From JAADEM01 sp965371855 (GTDB taxonomy: Bacteria; Bacteroidota; Bacteroidia; Bacteroidales; Marinilabiliaceae), in NCBI GenBank assembly GCA_965371855.1, contig CBDUZZ010000017.1, positions 1-64,000 on the forward strand: 64,000 nt of DNA, given 5' to 3'. The first letter of the stretch is position 1. Every line of letters begins with the position of its first letter. Below the pieces are notes generated by a model that was given only the letters and a program-made list of their open reading frames with translations, was not told the origin of the DNA and searched no databases. Below are positions 49,512 through 58,613 of this stretch, in pieces. The position numbers were made by a program, and so were the translations under genes.

Positions 49512-50237
49512 ATGGAAGAAACTTTTATAAACTATCCTTTTCTTTTCGGATTATTTGCAGCAATTCTGCATGTATTATCCGGGCCTGATCACTTGGCAGC
49601 TATTGGGCCAATTGCATTAAGCAGTGACCTGAAATCGTGGCTTGTGGGTTTTTTATGGGCTATTGGCCACATAACAGGAATGTTAATTATAGGAGTTCTC
49701 TTTATCTATTTTAAAGAGTATATACCAGTTGAGGTGATCTCACAAAATAGTGAAAAACTTGTTGGTGTAATGCTTGTTTTAATTGGTGTTTGGGCTTTTT
49801 ACCGCCTATGGAAAATGAATAAAGATACTAACCATAAGCATGAGCATATTCACATTTCTCCTGGTGGTGATACCTATATCCATAAACACACTCATTCTCA
49901 CGAGGTGAGTAAACAACATGCACATACTCATAAAGAAAAACAGAATCAAACATACTGGGCGACTTTAAGCATAGGTATTCTTCACGGCCTGGCCGGTGTT
50001 TCACATTTTTTAGGAATATTACCAACCCTTGCGTTCAGAACAACATTCCAATCAGCACTCTATTTAGTTGGTTTTTCGGCAGGTACTATTATTGCTATGG
50101 TTACTTTTTCTGTTTTATTGGGATTTATTAATAATTATGCTGAAGAACAAAATAAAGTAAAGATATCCAAATGGATTAACGGTATTGCAGGTCTGTTTGC
50201 TCTGTTTATTGGAATTTTTTGGATGTTTCAGAATTAA
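49512..50237 (+). CDS. Nickel/cobalt transporter, UreH/HupE-like
   Basis: The product has 241 aa with six helices. The first helix carries HVLSGPDHLAAIGPIAL, an H-x6-DH metal motif. A His-rich loop at about 108-142 (HKHEHIHISPGG; HKHTHSHEVSK; HAHTHKE) probably binds the ion before passage. In families of this shape nickel and cobalt move across the inner membrane, either for enzyme maturation or as efflux. Because NikR is encoded on this chromosome the gene could be part of the same metal economy. Direction of transport is uncertain. Confidence 0.8.
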   Translation: MEETFINYPFLFGLFAAILHVLSGPDHLAAIGPIALSSDLKSWLVGFLWAIGHITGMLIIGVLFIYFKEYIPVEVISQNSEKLVGVMLVLIGVWAFYRLWKMNKDTNHKHEHIHISPGGDTYIHKHTHSHEVSKQHAHTHKEKQNQTYWATLSIGILHGLAGVSHFLGILPTLAFRTTFQSALYLVGFSAGTIIAMVTFSVLLGFINNYAEEQNKVKISKWINGIAGLFALFIGIFWMFQN

Positions 50238-50245
50238 ACAAAATG

Positions 50246-50283
50246 AGAAGAGGCTGCCTTATGAGGTAGCCTCTTCTTATTTT
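50246..50283 (+). terminator. Rho-independent terminator of the Ni/Co transporter gene
   Basis: 14-bp stem AGAAGAGGCTGCCT/AGGTAGCCTCTTCT with a TATG loop and one wobble, followed by TATTTTAT. Confidence 0.8.
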
Positions 50284-50456
50284 ATATTTTCAGTTATATT
50301 ATCTGATGACAATAAGTTTCTTTATTGATACAGCACCGATTATCACTGGAAATAATTATGTGTATTTTAGCTGTATGTTGCCCCTGTAAAAATTAATTTT
50401 TTATTACCGAGCCATTTGTAATTTTGGTTTTTATATTTTACCATTTACATCTAATG

Positions 50457-50600
50457 CTAAATTGTTTTAGCAAAATCATTAATCTGGCTGATAATTTCCT
50501 TCCTTTTATCTGAAATTTTCAACCAGTAGTTATGCTCCTTACCCGTTGAAAGCTGACAAAGAACAGAAGATACCGGTTTTTCAACTTCCCACAGGTGTGC
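50457..50600 (-). pseudogene. Possible gene remnant
   Basis: A 47-codon frame lacking a start codon ends at TAG 50457-50459 and encodes a protein-like, helix-rich peptide (HLWEVEKPVSSVLCQLSTG; ISDKRKEIISQINDFAKTI). The adjacent noncoding 390-bp gap holds no other gene. It may be the last part of a lost regulator or enzyme. I do not recognise it. Confidence 0.3.
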
Positions 50601-50634
50601 TTAACACCGTATATATATTTATAAATTCATAGAA

Positions 50635-52992
50635 TTATTCATACCTCAAAGCTTCAATAGGATTTCTGAGTGCTGCCTTAAATGTTTGCCAGCTTACCGT
50701 TATTAATGCTATAAAAAAAACTATAATTCCTGAAAGAGCAAAAAACCACCAACTCAATTCAATTTTATATGCAAAGCTTTGTAACCACCTATTCATTATG
50801 TACCAAGCAATAGGAACAGCAATAACAAAAGCAATTGCTACCCATTTTATGAATTTGTAGTTTAGCATTTTTACTATTTCAAAAACGGTAGCTCCATTTA
50901 CTTTGCGGATACCAATTTCTTTAACTTTACTGTTCATTAATAAAAATGTAATTCCAAATAAGCCCAGTATTGATATTAGTATAGAGATGAAAGAAAATAG
51001 GAGCAAAATAGTTGCTGTTTGTTTTATCTCGCCATACAAACTTTCAAATTTTGTATTCATAAACGAATAATTGAAAGGTACATCTGGCAATATTTTATTC
51101 CATAAACTTTTTATTTGTTCTATAGTTTCCTGTGTTTTACCTGGTATTAATGCTATTGATAAGGAATAAAAACTTTCGTTCCATTCTTTTGAGATTACTA
51201 GAGGAGGTATTTCATTGTAAATTAATCCTACATGGAAATCTTTTACTACTCCAATAATTTCATGGTTAACTTCTCTAAACAAATATTTCCCAACAGCATT
51301 ATCCCAATTCAACTGTTTTGCTAGCGTTTCGTTTATAATAAACTCTTTTGTATAGCTATTAGCACCTTCTCTAAAATTTCTGCCTTCAAGAAGTTTCAAG
51401 TTAAAAGTTTCAAAAAAATTATCATCAACATAAATAGCACTAAACAATTGCCATTGTTCTGCTCCTTCAGGTTTATATCCATTAGCAGTAGTTTCCAAGC
51501 CAGGAATTCCAAAACTAGCCGATGCATTTGCCACGCCGGGTAATTTATTAATTTCGTTTATAAGCACTTTTTGTTTGGCTCCAATTGAACCGTGCGAAAT
51601 ATTTATGATATTCTCTACAGTAAAACCTAAATCTTTATGTAAAGCATAATTTAATTGCTTATAAATAATAATTATAGAAGAGATAAGACCTATTGAGATA
51701 CAAAACTGAAGGGTGGAAATGTACACTAATTTCTTTTTTAAGAAAGGTTGTGAAAAAGAGCTTATACCTGAAGCGTTTACTACCTTTCTTTTGTAAGTAG
51801 CAAATTGAATAAAACTTGTAATGCTACTTATTATAAAAATTATAATTAACAATAAAAATATATTTTTATTTAACTGAAAGGAAAGAAATTCAGCATTAAA
51901 TAATTGAGCAATAGTGGTTTTCAACTCGAATAGTATTATAACTGAAGCAATTCCTGCAATAATGAACAGAAGTAGTGATTCAACAAATATCTGTTTTGCA
52001 ATACCGGATTCTCCAAATCCAAAATAATTTTTAATACTAAATTCCTTCAATCGAAGTGTTAATGTACCATTGGATATAAAAAGATAATTAATAATAGCAA
52101 TCAGTAAAATTAAACTTCCGATGAATAACAATAGTATAACATATTTCCCCTCCTTGCTATTGCTGTCCCAATCTACTTTCGAAAATAGATGTATTTGACC
52201 CAAAGGTTCCAAATAAAATTCAGTAAAAAAACCAGTATCTTTATTCTTTTTGTTGACTTTCTCCCATAAAAAATCTGGCAATTTTTCTTCTACATTTGTT
52301 TCTAATTTACTTGAGAAAAGCTTGACAAAAGTAGTTGCAGATATTCCTCCATCCCAGCCAATAAATACATCGGGTGAATTGATTAATGTTTCCATCGGAA
52401 AAACAGCATCAAACTGAATGTGAGAATTTAATGGAATATCTGCTGCAATTCCGGTTATTATATAGGAATTGTTGTCGTACTCAACTAGTTTGCCTAATGG
52501 ATTTTCGTTACCAAATAGTCGTTCAGAAATTTTTTGTGTAAGTACAATACTATTCTTGCCAGTTAATAGTTGGCTATTTTTTCCATATATTATATTAAAT
52601 GAGAAAAAGCTGAATAAATTACTATCAGCAAAAACTGCTTTTTCAAGGGTGATTACTTTATCATTAAATTTTAATGTATTTACATGCCAGTTATTCTTTA
52701 ACCTAACAACATCTTCTATCTCAGAAAGTTCGTTTTTTAAAGCAGGACCATAAGGCATTCTAACAGCAGGGTTAATTGTTTTGTTTTTAGGGCTTGTAGA
52801 TATTTCATTTACACGAAAAATGCGCTCTTTATCCTTATGAAAATTATCGTAAGAAAATTCAAAACTTACAAACAAAAAAATAACAGTTGAACAGGTTAAG
52901 CCCAATACTAATCCAAATAGATTTATGGAAGTGTATATCTTAAAGTTGTAAAAACTTTGAAAGGCAGATTTAATTAAATTTATCATTGTCAA
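50635..52992 (-). CDS. FtsX/MacB-type ABC permease, fourth of the efflux operon
   Basis: The product has 785 aa. An N-terminal helix (about 18-40), a MacB-type periplasmic core, three helices near 285-405, a second periplasmic core and three final FtsX-type helices predict eight membrane segments. The C-terminus contains VKEIGIRKVNGATVFEIVKMLN, SFAYKIELSWWFFALSG and RNPIEALRYE, almost repeated in its paralogues. It should extrude a substrate or transmit mechanical force with the single ATPase at 57853. It is the final gene of the operon. Confidence 0.88.
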   Translation of the reverse strand: MTMINLIKSAFQSFYNFKIYTSINLFGLVLGLTCSTVIFLFVSFEFSYDNFHKDKERIFRVNEISTSPKNKTINPAVRMPYGPALKNELSEIEDVVRLKNNWHVNTLKFNDKVITLEKAVFADSNLFSFFSFNIIYGKNSQLLTGKNSIVLTQKISERLFGNENPLGKLVEYDNNSYIITGIAADIPLNSHIQFDAVFPMETLINSPDVFIGWDGGISATTFVKLFSSKLETNVEEKLPDFLWEKVNKKNKDTGFFTEFYLEPLGQIHLFSKVDWDSNSKEGKYVILLLFIGSLILLIAIINYLFISNGTLTLRLKEFSIKNYFGFGESGIAKQIFVESLLLFIIAGIASVIILFELKTTIAQLFNAEFLSFQLNKNIFLLLIIIFIISSITSFIQFATYKRKVVNASGISSFSQPFLKKKLVYISTLQFCISIGLISSIIIIYKQLNYALHKDLGFTVENIINISHGSIGAKQKVLINEINKLPGVANASASFGIPGLETTANGYKPEGAEQWQLFSAIYVDDNFFETFNLKLLEGRNFREGANSYTKEFIINETLAKQLNWDNAVGKYLFREVNHEIIGVVKDFHVGLIYNEIPPLVISKEWNESFYSLSIALIPGKTQETIEQIKSLWNKILPDVPFNYSFMNTKFESLYGEIKQTATILLLFSFISILISILGLFGITFLLMNSKVKEIGIRKVNGATVFEIVKMLNYKFIKWVAIAFVIAVPIAWYIMNRWLQSFAYKIELSWWFFALSGIIVFFIALITVSWQTFKAALRNPIEALRYE

Positions 52993-53015
52993 TTAATTTT
53001 TTAGATTCATAAGGA

Positions 53016-55391
53016 TTACTCATACCTCAATGCCTCCACCGGATTTTTGCGTGCTGCTATAAATGTTTGCCAACTTACAGTTAGTAATACTATAACTATG
53101 GTAATAAACCCTGCCAAAGCAAATATCCACCAACTTAATTCGGTTTTGTAAGCAAAGTTTTGCAGCCAATTTTTTATTGCATACAGGGCTATAGGTGTGG
53201 CTATTACAAAAGCTATTGCTATCCATTTTATAAAATAATTATTTAGCATTTTTATTATCTCATAAACTGTTGCACCGTTTACTTTCCGGAGACCTATTTC
53301 TTTAGTGCGTTTCTCTATCATAAAAAGCGAGACTCCTATTAAACCCAAACAAGCAATAATAATGGCTAACACCGAAAATGAATTAATCAGTTTTAATAGG
53401 CTTTGTTCAGAGCGATATTGATTATTTAATTGCTCATCAAGAAACTGATAGTTAAAGGATTGTCCGGGATATATTTCAAACATTTTCTTTTCAATTTCCT
53501 TAAGTAAAACCTGACTTTCCGATTGGTTAATTCTGGCAATCAAAAAGCGAAAGTATCTTGAACCGGAATTGGGAATAAAAAAGGCAAAATTCTCAATATT
53601 CGAATGTAAAGAGGCATAATGAAAATCACTCATTACTCCCAGCAATTCAAATTTTTGATAGTTTTCATCGTGTGTCTGGTTCGTATTCTCAGGGAAATTA
53701 CTTGTTGCTATTTGCTCTTCACTATACGTTGCTTTTAACTTATTATAGAAAGTTTCATTGATATACCATCCATTTTTGGCCTTTTCTTTTGTAGTTGTAA
53801 AATATTTAAGGATATTAATATTAAGCGTTTTAATAGCATCTTGCTCAATACGTCCAAACTTAAATGGAAATACATTATCACCGTTTGAGAAATTCATGTC
53901 CTGAAGACGGTAACCCGGATAATGCTGTGCAGTTGCTGCACATAAAACACCCGGAAGTTTCAATAATTCATCTTTAAAAGTATTGATTTTTGAATTTCTT
54001 TGATGGATTTCAATAATTAGAACATTTTCACTTGAATAGCCTAATTCTTTTTGGTTTATGAAATGCATCTGTTTGTTAATCATAATAGTAAATCCGATTA
54101 AGGCAATTACTAAAACAAATTGAAAAATAACAAGGGGAACTGACAGATTATTTTTTTGAAAGAAGCTTCTCCTTTTAATAAATATTGTTGAGCAAAACAA
54201 CGACACCAACAGGGCTACAACTACAAACAAACTTGATGTAACTAGCATAATTTCATGGTTTTGGAATAAAACATTTTGGTCTATAAAAAAGTGATTCGTA
54301 AGCGGTTTGCCAAAAACAACTAAAAATACGATGGCTATTAAAAAACTAACAGTTACCGAAAGAAGCACTTCAATAAAAATATTAGTAAAAAGATGCTTTT
54401 TACTGCCACCAAGAAATTCTATTATTTTTGATTGTTTACGATGAAACGATGCTCGCGCAATATTAATATTTATAAAGTTTATGGTGGCTATGGCAAAAAC
54501 TAATAAGCCTACCAATAAGAGGATGTACAAGCTTGACCGTCGCACCGTTGGACGCATTTCGCTTGTTGTATCGGTTGAAAAATGAATGTCGTAAATAGCC
54601 TGTAACCGGTGGTTAAATGCTTCTGGTGGTGGCCCATGAACTCCTTTCAATATGGGCTCAACTTTTTGAGTAATGCTTTGCTCCAATGTTCCAATATTTG
54701 TGTTGGGAAATAGTTTTACATAAACTGCGCCGGCAAATACTTTTCTGGCTTTTACGATTTCTACAGTTGGGCTAAAATGCCCTTTTTGCGATAGTAGTAT
54801 TTCATAGCCTAAATGTGAAGTTTCGGGTAAGGGAGCAATAATTCCGGTTATTGTAAAACCAATTAAACTATCGCGGTTAGCGGTAAATGATTTTACAAAT
54901 ACAGTTTGATTTATTGCCTCTTTATCAGGGAAGAGTTTTTTTGCCATATCAGGCGTAACAAACATTGTATTAGGTTGATTGATGGATTGTTTATCACCCT
55001 CTATCATTTGTGCTGAGAAAAAATCTAAAAATGAAACATTGGCAAAAATCAGTTCCTTACATTTTATTTTATCATCGCCAACATATACCTCCCCAACATT
55101 ATGACTATTAAAAGCAATAGTATGTGATACAACTTCCGGGCAATCATTTAATATATCATTAAAACAAGCAAAAGTATTGGAATTATACGTGCCATCGGTA
55201 TAGCGTGAAATAATACGGTAACTGTTTTCGCCATCTGTTACGAAATTGTCAAAACTAAAATGATAACTGGTGAATAAAAGTATAGCTAAACAAACGGCAA
55301 TTGCAATACCAAAACCCACTATGTTTATTAAAGAATAATCTTTAAAAGTTAAATAGCGTTTTAAACCTATATCTATGTATTGCTTAATCAT
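53016..55391 (-). CDS. FtsX/MacB-type ABC permease, third of the efflux operon
   Basis: The product has 791 aa with the same eight-helix, two-core architecture. The C-terminal signature is TKEIGLRKVNGATVYEIIKMLN...NFAYKTELSWWIFALAG...KNPVEALRYE. It is 48 nt downstream of the previous permease and 23 nt upstream of the next. The first periplasmic core differs strongly from the paralogues, so substrate contacts may differ while the ATPase coupling tail is kept. Confidence 0.88.
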   Translation of the reverse strand: MIKQYIDIGLKRYLTFKDYSLINIVGFGIAIAVCLAILLFTSYHFSFDNFVTDGENSYRIISRYTDGTYNSNTFACFNDILNDCPEVVSHTIAFNSHNVGEVYVGDDKIKCKELIFANVSFLDFFSAQMIEGDKQSINQPNTMFVTPDMAKKLFPDKEAINQTVFVKSFTANRDSLIGFTITGIIAPLPETSHLGYEILLSQKGHFSPTVEIVKARKVFAGAVYVKLFPNTNIGTLEQSITQKVEPILKGVHGPPPEAFNHRLQAIYDIHFSTDTTSEMRPTVRRSSLYILLLVGLLVFAIATINFININIARASFHRKQSKIIEFLGGSKKHLFTNIFIEVLLSVTVSFLIAIVFLVVFGKPLTNHFFIDQNVLFQNHEIMLVTSSLFVVVALLVSLFCSTIFIKRRSFFQKNNLSVPLVIFQFVLVIALIGFTIMINKQMHFINQKELGYSSENVLIIEIHQRNSKINTFKDELLKLPGVLCAATAQHYPGYRLQDMNFSNGDNVFPFKFGRIEQDAIKTLNINILKYFTTTKEKAKNGWYINETFYNKLKATYSEEQIATSNFPENTNQTHDENYQKFELLGVMSDFHYASLHSNIENFAFFIPNSGSRYFRFLIARINQSESQVLLKEIEKKMFEIYPGQSFNYQFLDEQLNNQYRSEQSLLKLINSFSVLAIIIACLGLIGVSLFMIEKRTKEIGLRKVNGATVYEIIKMLNNYFIKWIAIAFVIATPIALYAIKNWLQNFAYKTELSWWIFALAGFITIVIVLLTVSWQTFIAARKNPVEALRYE

Positions 55392-55439
55392 TATCTGAAT
55401 ATTTTTAATTCTAAAAATTATATTAATTATTTTACCAAA

Positions 55440-57758
55440 CTATTCATAGCGCAGAGCTTCTACAGGATTTCTTGTTGCCGCCCTCCAGCTTTGCCAACTA
55501 ACCGTTAACAATGCAATTCCCAAAGCCAATAATCCAGCCAGAGCAAAAATCCACCAGCTTAAAGTTGTTTTGTAGGCAAAGTTTTCAAGCCATTTATTCA
55601 TGGCATAGTAAGCAATGGGAGTTGCAATAATAAATGCTATGGTTACCCATTTTACAAAATCTTTAATGAGCATTTGCATGAGTTCTGATACTTTGGCACC
55701 GTTAACTTTGCGGATACCAATTTCTTTTGTTTTTTGTTGGATATAAAATAGCGACATGGCAAAAATTCCCATGGCTGCAATAACAATTGTTAATAAGGCA
55801 AAATAGCCTACAATTTTGGCAGTTCTTCTTTCTTTCTCGTACCAATTATTTATTTCTGTATTCATAAAACCATAATCGAAAGGCATCCCGCCAGTAAAAT
55901 TATTATAAGCTGTTTTAATTTTCTCAAGAGTTGCTAGAGCTGTGGTTCCTTCAATTTGTATCAAAATATTCCAGGGGTAATCATTAACGTCCATCTGTTG
56001 GATCATTGCGGAACCAATATTTTTATGTAGCGAGCCAAAATTAAAATCATTAATAATACCTAGAACAGGGACATCAGTACCATATCGTTTGAACGTTTTA
56101 GGCAAAGAATCGAGAGCTAATGTTTTAATGGCGGTCTGGTTTAACCAGATAGCATCTTTAGAATAAGCAATACCTGTTGGGGTAATTTTCATTTTCAACA
56201 TCGAAAAGAATGAAGTATCAACAATAAACTCCTGAAAACTAACTGGTTTGTCGTTGTAATTAAATGACTGGTTATTTCCGCCATCCATAGGACTTCCGGT
56301 AACAAATGATACTGCTTTTACGCCAGGAATCTTTAATAACTCGTTTTTCAAGCCATCATTTTGTTTAGGATTAATGGTATAATCGAACCATACAATATTT
56401 TCAGTATTAAAGCCTAAATTATGATGCTGCATAAATGTGGTTTGCTTTGATATTAGAAAAGTGGATATTAAAAGGACAATTACTACAATATATTGAAATC
56501 CAATAAGCATGCGTGAATACATTCTTTTGCTTTTTTGTCTGAAATCGCCTTTTATTATATCAATAGCATTTAATTTTGTTATTGTAAAAGCAGGGATTAT
56601 ACCTGAAATGAATCCAATAAGACTTACCATCAATAGTGATAAAATGAGCAACTTGAAAGTTATTTTATCTGCCAAATTCAAGTCTGTTTTTAATAGATTA
56701 TTCAATAATGGCTCAGTAAAAAAGCTAAAAATTACAGCCAACAAGAATGCTACAAAACAGAGGATAATAGATTCGTTTATATATTGAAAAATGAGTCTTT
56801 TTCTAGAACTCCCCATCAGTTTTTTTATGGTGGTTTCTTTAACTCTTAATCCTGATTGAGCAATGGTTAAATTCATGTAATTGATAATAGCCAGTACCAA
56901 GATCAATATTACAATGGCTGATAATATAAAGAGTAATGTTTTGCTGTTTCGTTCCACGCCGCTTCCAGGAATTGGACTGAAATAAGTGTCGGCAAGTGGT
57001 TCAAAAACAACAGTTTTGGTTCGTCCATCTTGATACATCCAAAAGTCTTTTTTGAACATTTCTAAAACCAAAGGTGCCTTAAGAGGCAAATTGGTATTTT
57101 TTTTAGCTAAAAAATATAGGCCAAAAGAGTTATTGCCAAAACTGGTTAATAGTTCATTCCATCCCCATATATCGGCCAAGCAGCGGAAATTTATAATAGC
57201 ATCACATTTAGTAAAGTTTGAATTTTTTGAGATGTCGTCAACAACTCCGGTTACTACACAAGGCACATGTTTATCTAATACTATTTGCTGGCCAATGGGC
57301 GATTCGTTTCCAAATAGTTTGTGTGCAAATTTTTTGGAAAGTACTACGGAATTTTTAGTTTTTAATGCGGTCTCCTTATTTCCTTCAATAAGGCTAAATG
57401 TGAAAATGTTGAAGAATGTAGAATCCGCCATGAGAAACTCAAGTTTTAACTTAACCTTATTGTCATTCTCAACAATTGCACTCGATTCATAAATTCGGGT
57501 ATAGCTCTCAATTTCTGGGATTTCATTTTTCAACCATTCTGCAATTGGAGGTGCATAGCCAGCATAGTCTTCATTAATCAACCGAAAAATTCGATGACTG
57601 TTTATATGGATGCTGTTTACTGCAAGTTCATTTTTAATATATACACTTAATAAGATTGCAAATGTTAGCGAAATTGCAAACCCCAACACTGTTACAATTG
57701 TATAAACTTTGTTATTTTGTAAATGATTTACAAAAGTTTTTAGATTTCGTTGCCACAT
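55440..57758 (-). CDS. FtsX/MacB-type ABC permease, second of the efflux operon
   Basis: The product has 772 aa with the duplicated permease architecture. Its C-terminus TKEIGIRKVNGAKVSELMQMLI...NFAYKTTLSWWIFALAG...RNPVEALRYE matches its neighbours. It follows the LolD-type ATPase gene by 94 nt. Together with the other three permeases it could form homodimers or mixed dimers over one ATPase. Confidence 0.88.
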   Translation of the reverse strand: MWQRNLKTFVNHLQNNKVYTIVTVLGFAISLTFAILLSVYIKNELAVNSIHINSHRIFRLINEDYAGYAPPIAEWLKNEIPEIESYTRIYESSAIVENDNKVKLKLEFLMADSTFFNIFTFSLIEGNKETALKTKNSVVLSKKFAHKLFGNESPIGQQIVLDKHVPCVVTGVVDDISKNSNFTKCDAIINFRCLADIWGWNELLTSFGNNSFGLYFLAKKNTNLPLKAPLVLEMFKKDFWMYQDGRTKTVVFEPLADTYFSPIPGSGVERNSKTLLFILSAIVILILVLAIINYMNLTIAQSGLRVKETTIKKLMGSSRKRLIFQYINESIILCFVAFLLAVIFSFFTEPLLNNLLKTDLNLADKITFKLLILSLLMVSLIGFISGIIPAFTITKLNAIDIIKGDFRQKSKRMYSRMLIGFQYIVVIVLLISTFLISKQTTFMQHHNLGFNTENIVWFDYTINPKQNDGLKNELLKIPGVKAVSFVTGSPMDGGNNQSFNYNDKPVSFQEFIVDTSFFSMLKMKITPTGIAYSKDAIWLNQTAIKTLALDSLPKTFKRYGTDVPVLGIINDFNFGSLHKNIGSAMIQQMDVNDYPWNILIQIEGTTALATLEKIKTAYNNFTGGMPFDYGFMNTEINNWYEKERRTAKIVGYFALLTIVIAAMGIFAMSLFYIQQKTKEIGIRKVNGAKVSELMQMLIKDFVKWVTIAFIIATPIAYYAMNKWLENFAYKTTLSWWIFALAGLLALGIALLTVSWQSWRAATRNPVEALRYE

Positions 57759-57852
57759 TGCTTTAATAAATTTATGTGAATCTTGCTTATTTAACTATTA
57801 AATATATTTATTTCTGACATCTGGTTGCAGTTTCCGTTTTTCCGCTTTTAAC

Positions 57853-58533
57853 TTAGTTCTCATTCACCTTCTCCATAATCACTTGACCATCTAACAGATT
57901 AATAGTTCGGTGCGCAAAACCGGCATCTCGTTCCGAGTGTGTTACCATTATTATGGTGGCACCTTCTTGGTTTAGTTCTGATAAAAGATTCATCACCTCA
58001 ATACCATTTTTTGAGTCGAGGTTACCCGTTGGCTCATCGGCAAGAATTAATTTTGGTTTTGCAACCACTGCTCTGGCAATTGCTACACGCTGCTGCTGTC
58101 CGCCTGAAAGTTGCTGAGGAAAATGCTTAGTACGATGTCCTATTTTCATGCGTTTTAATACAGCCTCTACTCTTTCGCGTCTTTCACTGGCCTTCATCTT
58201 AAGGTATAGTAAAGGTAGTTCCACATTTTCGTACACACTAAGTTCGTCAATTAGGTTAAAACTTTGAAAAATGAAACCGATTTTTCCTTTACGAAACTGT
58301 GTTCGGTTTTTTTCTTTTAGTTTAGATACATTATTTCCATTGAATACATACTCCCCTTCGGTAGGATTATCCAACAAACCAATAATATTGAGCAAAGTTG
58401 ATTTGCCACAACCCGATGGTCCCATAACAGCCACAAACTCATTTTCTTTCACATGAAGGTCAACGCCATTTAGCGCATAAGTCTCTACCTCTTCGGTACG
58501 AAACACTTTTCCTAATTTTTCTGTTTTTATCAT
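57853..58533 (-). CDS. LolD/MacB-type ABC ATPase of the efflux operon
   Basis: The product has 226 aa. Walker A GPSGCGKST, Q-loop FIFQSFNLID, signature LSGGQQQRVAIARA, Walker B LILADEPTGNLD and the H-loop VTHSE are all intact. This family drives FtsX-like permeases in outer-membrane transport or efflux (LolD, MacB, FtsE). Being the only ATPase among four permeases, it probably serves all of them. It sits between the first and second permease genes. Confidence 0.95.
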   Translation of the reverse strand: MIKTEKLGKVFRTEEVETYALNGVDLHVKENEFVAVMGPSGCGKSTLLNIIGLLDNPTEGEYVFNGNNVSKLKEKNRTQFRKGKIGFIFQSFNLIDELSVYENVELPLLYLKMKASERRERVEAVLKRMKIGHRTKHFPQQLSGGQQQRVAIARAVVAKPKLILADEPTGNLDSKNGIEVMNLLSELNQEGATIIMVTHSERDAGFAHRTINLLDGQVIMEKVNEN

Positions 58534-58613
58534 ATCAGTATTTATTAATTAATTATTTTTCCAATCATTTTATTTTTTATCTTCAAGCCTTCGAACTCTA
58601 CAAACCTTTCTCC

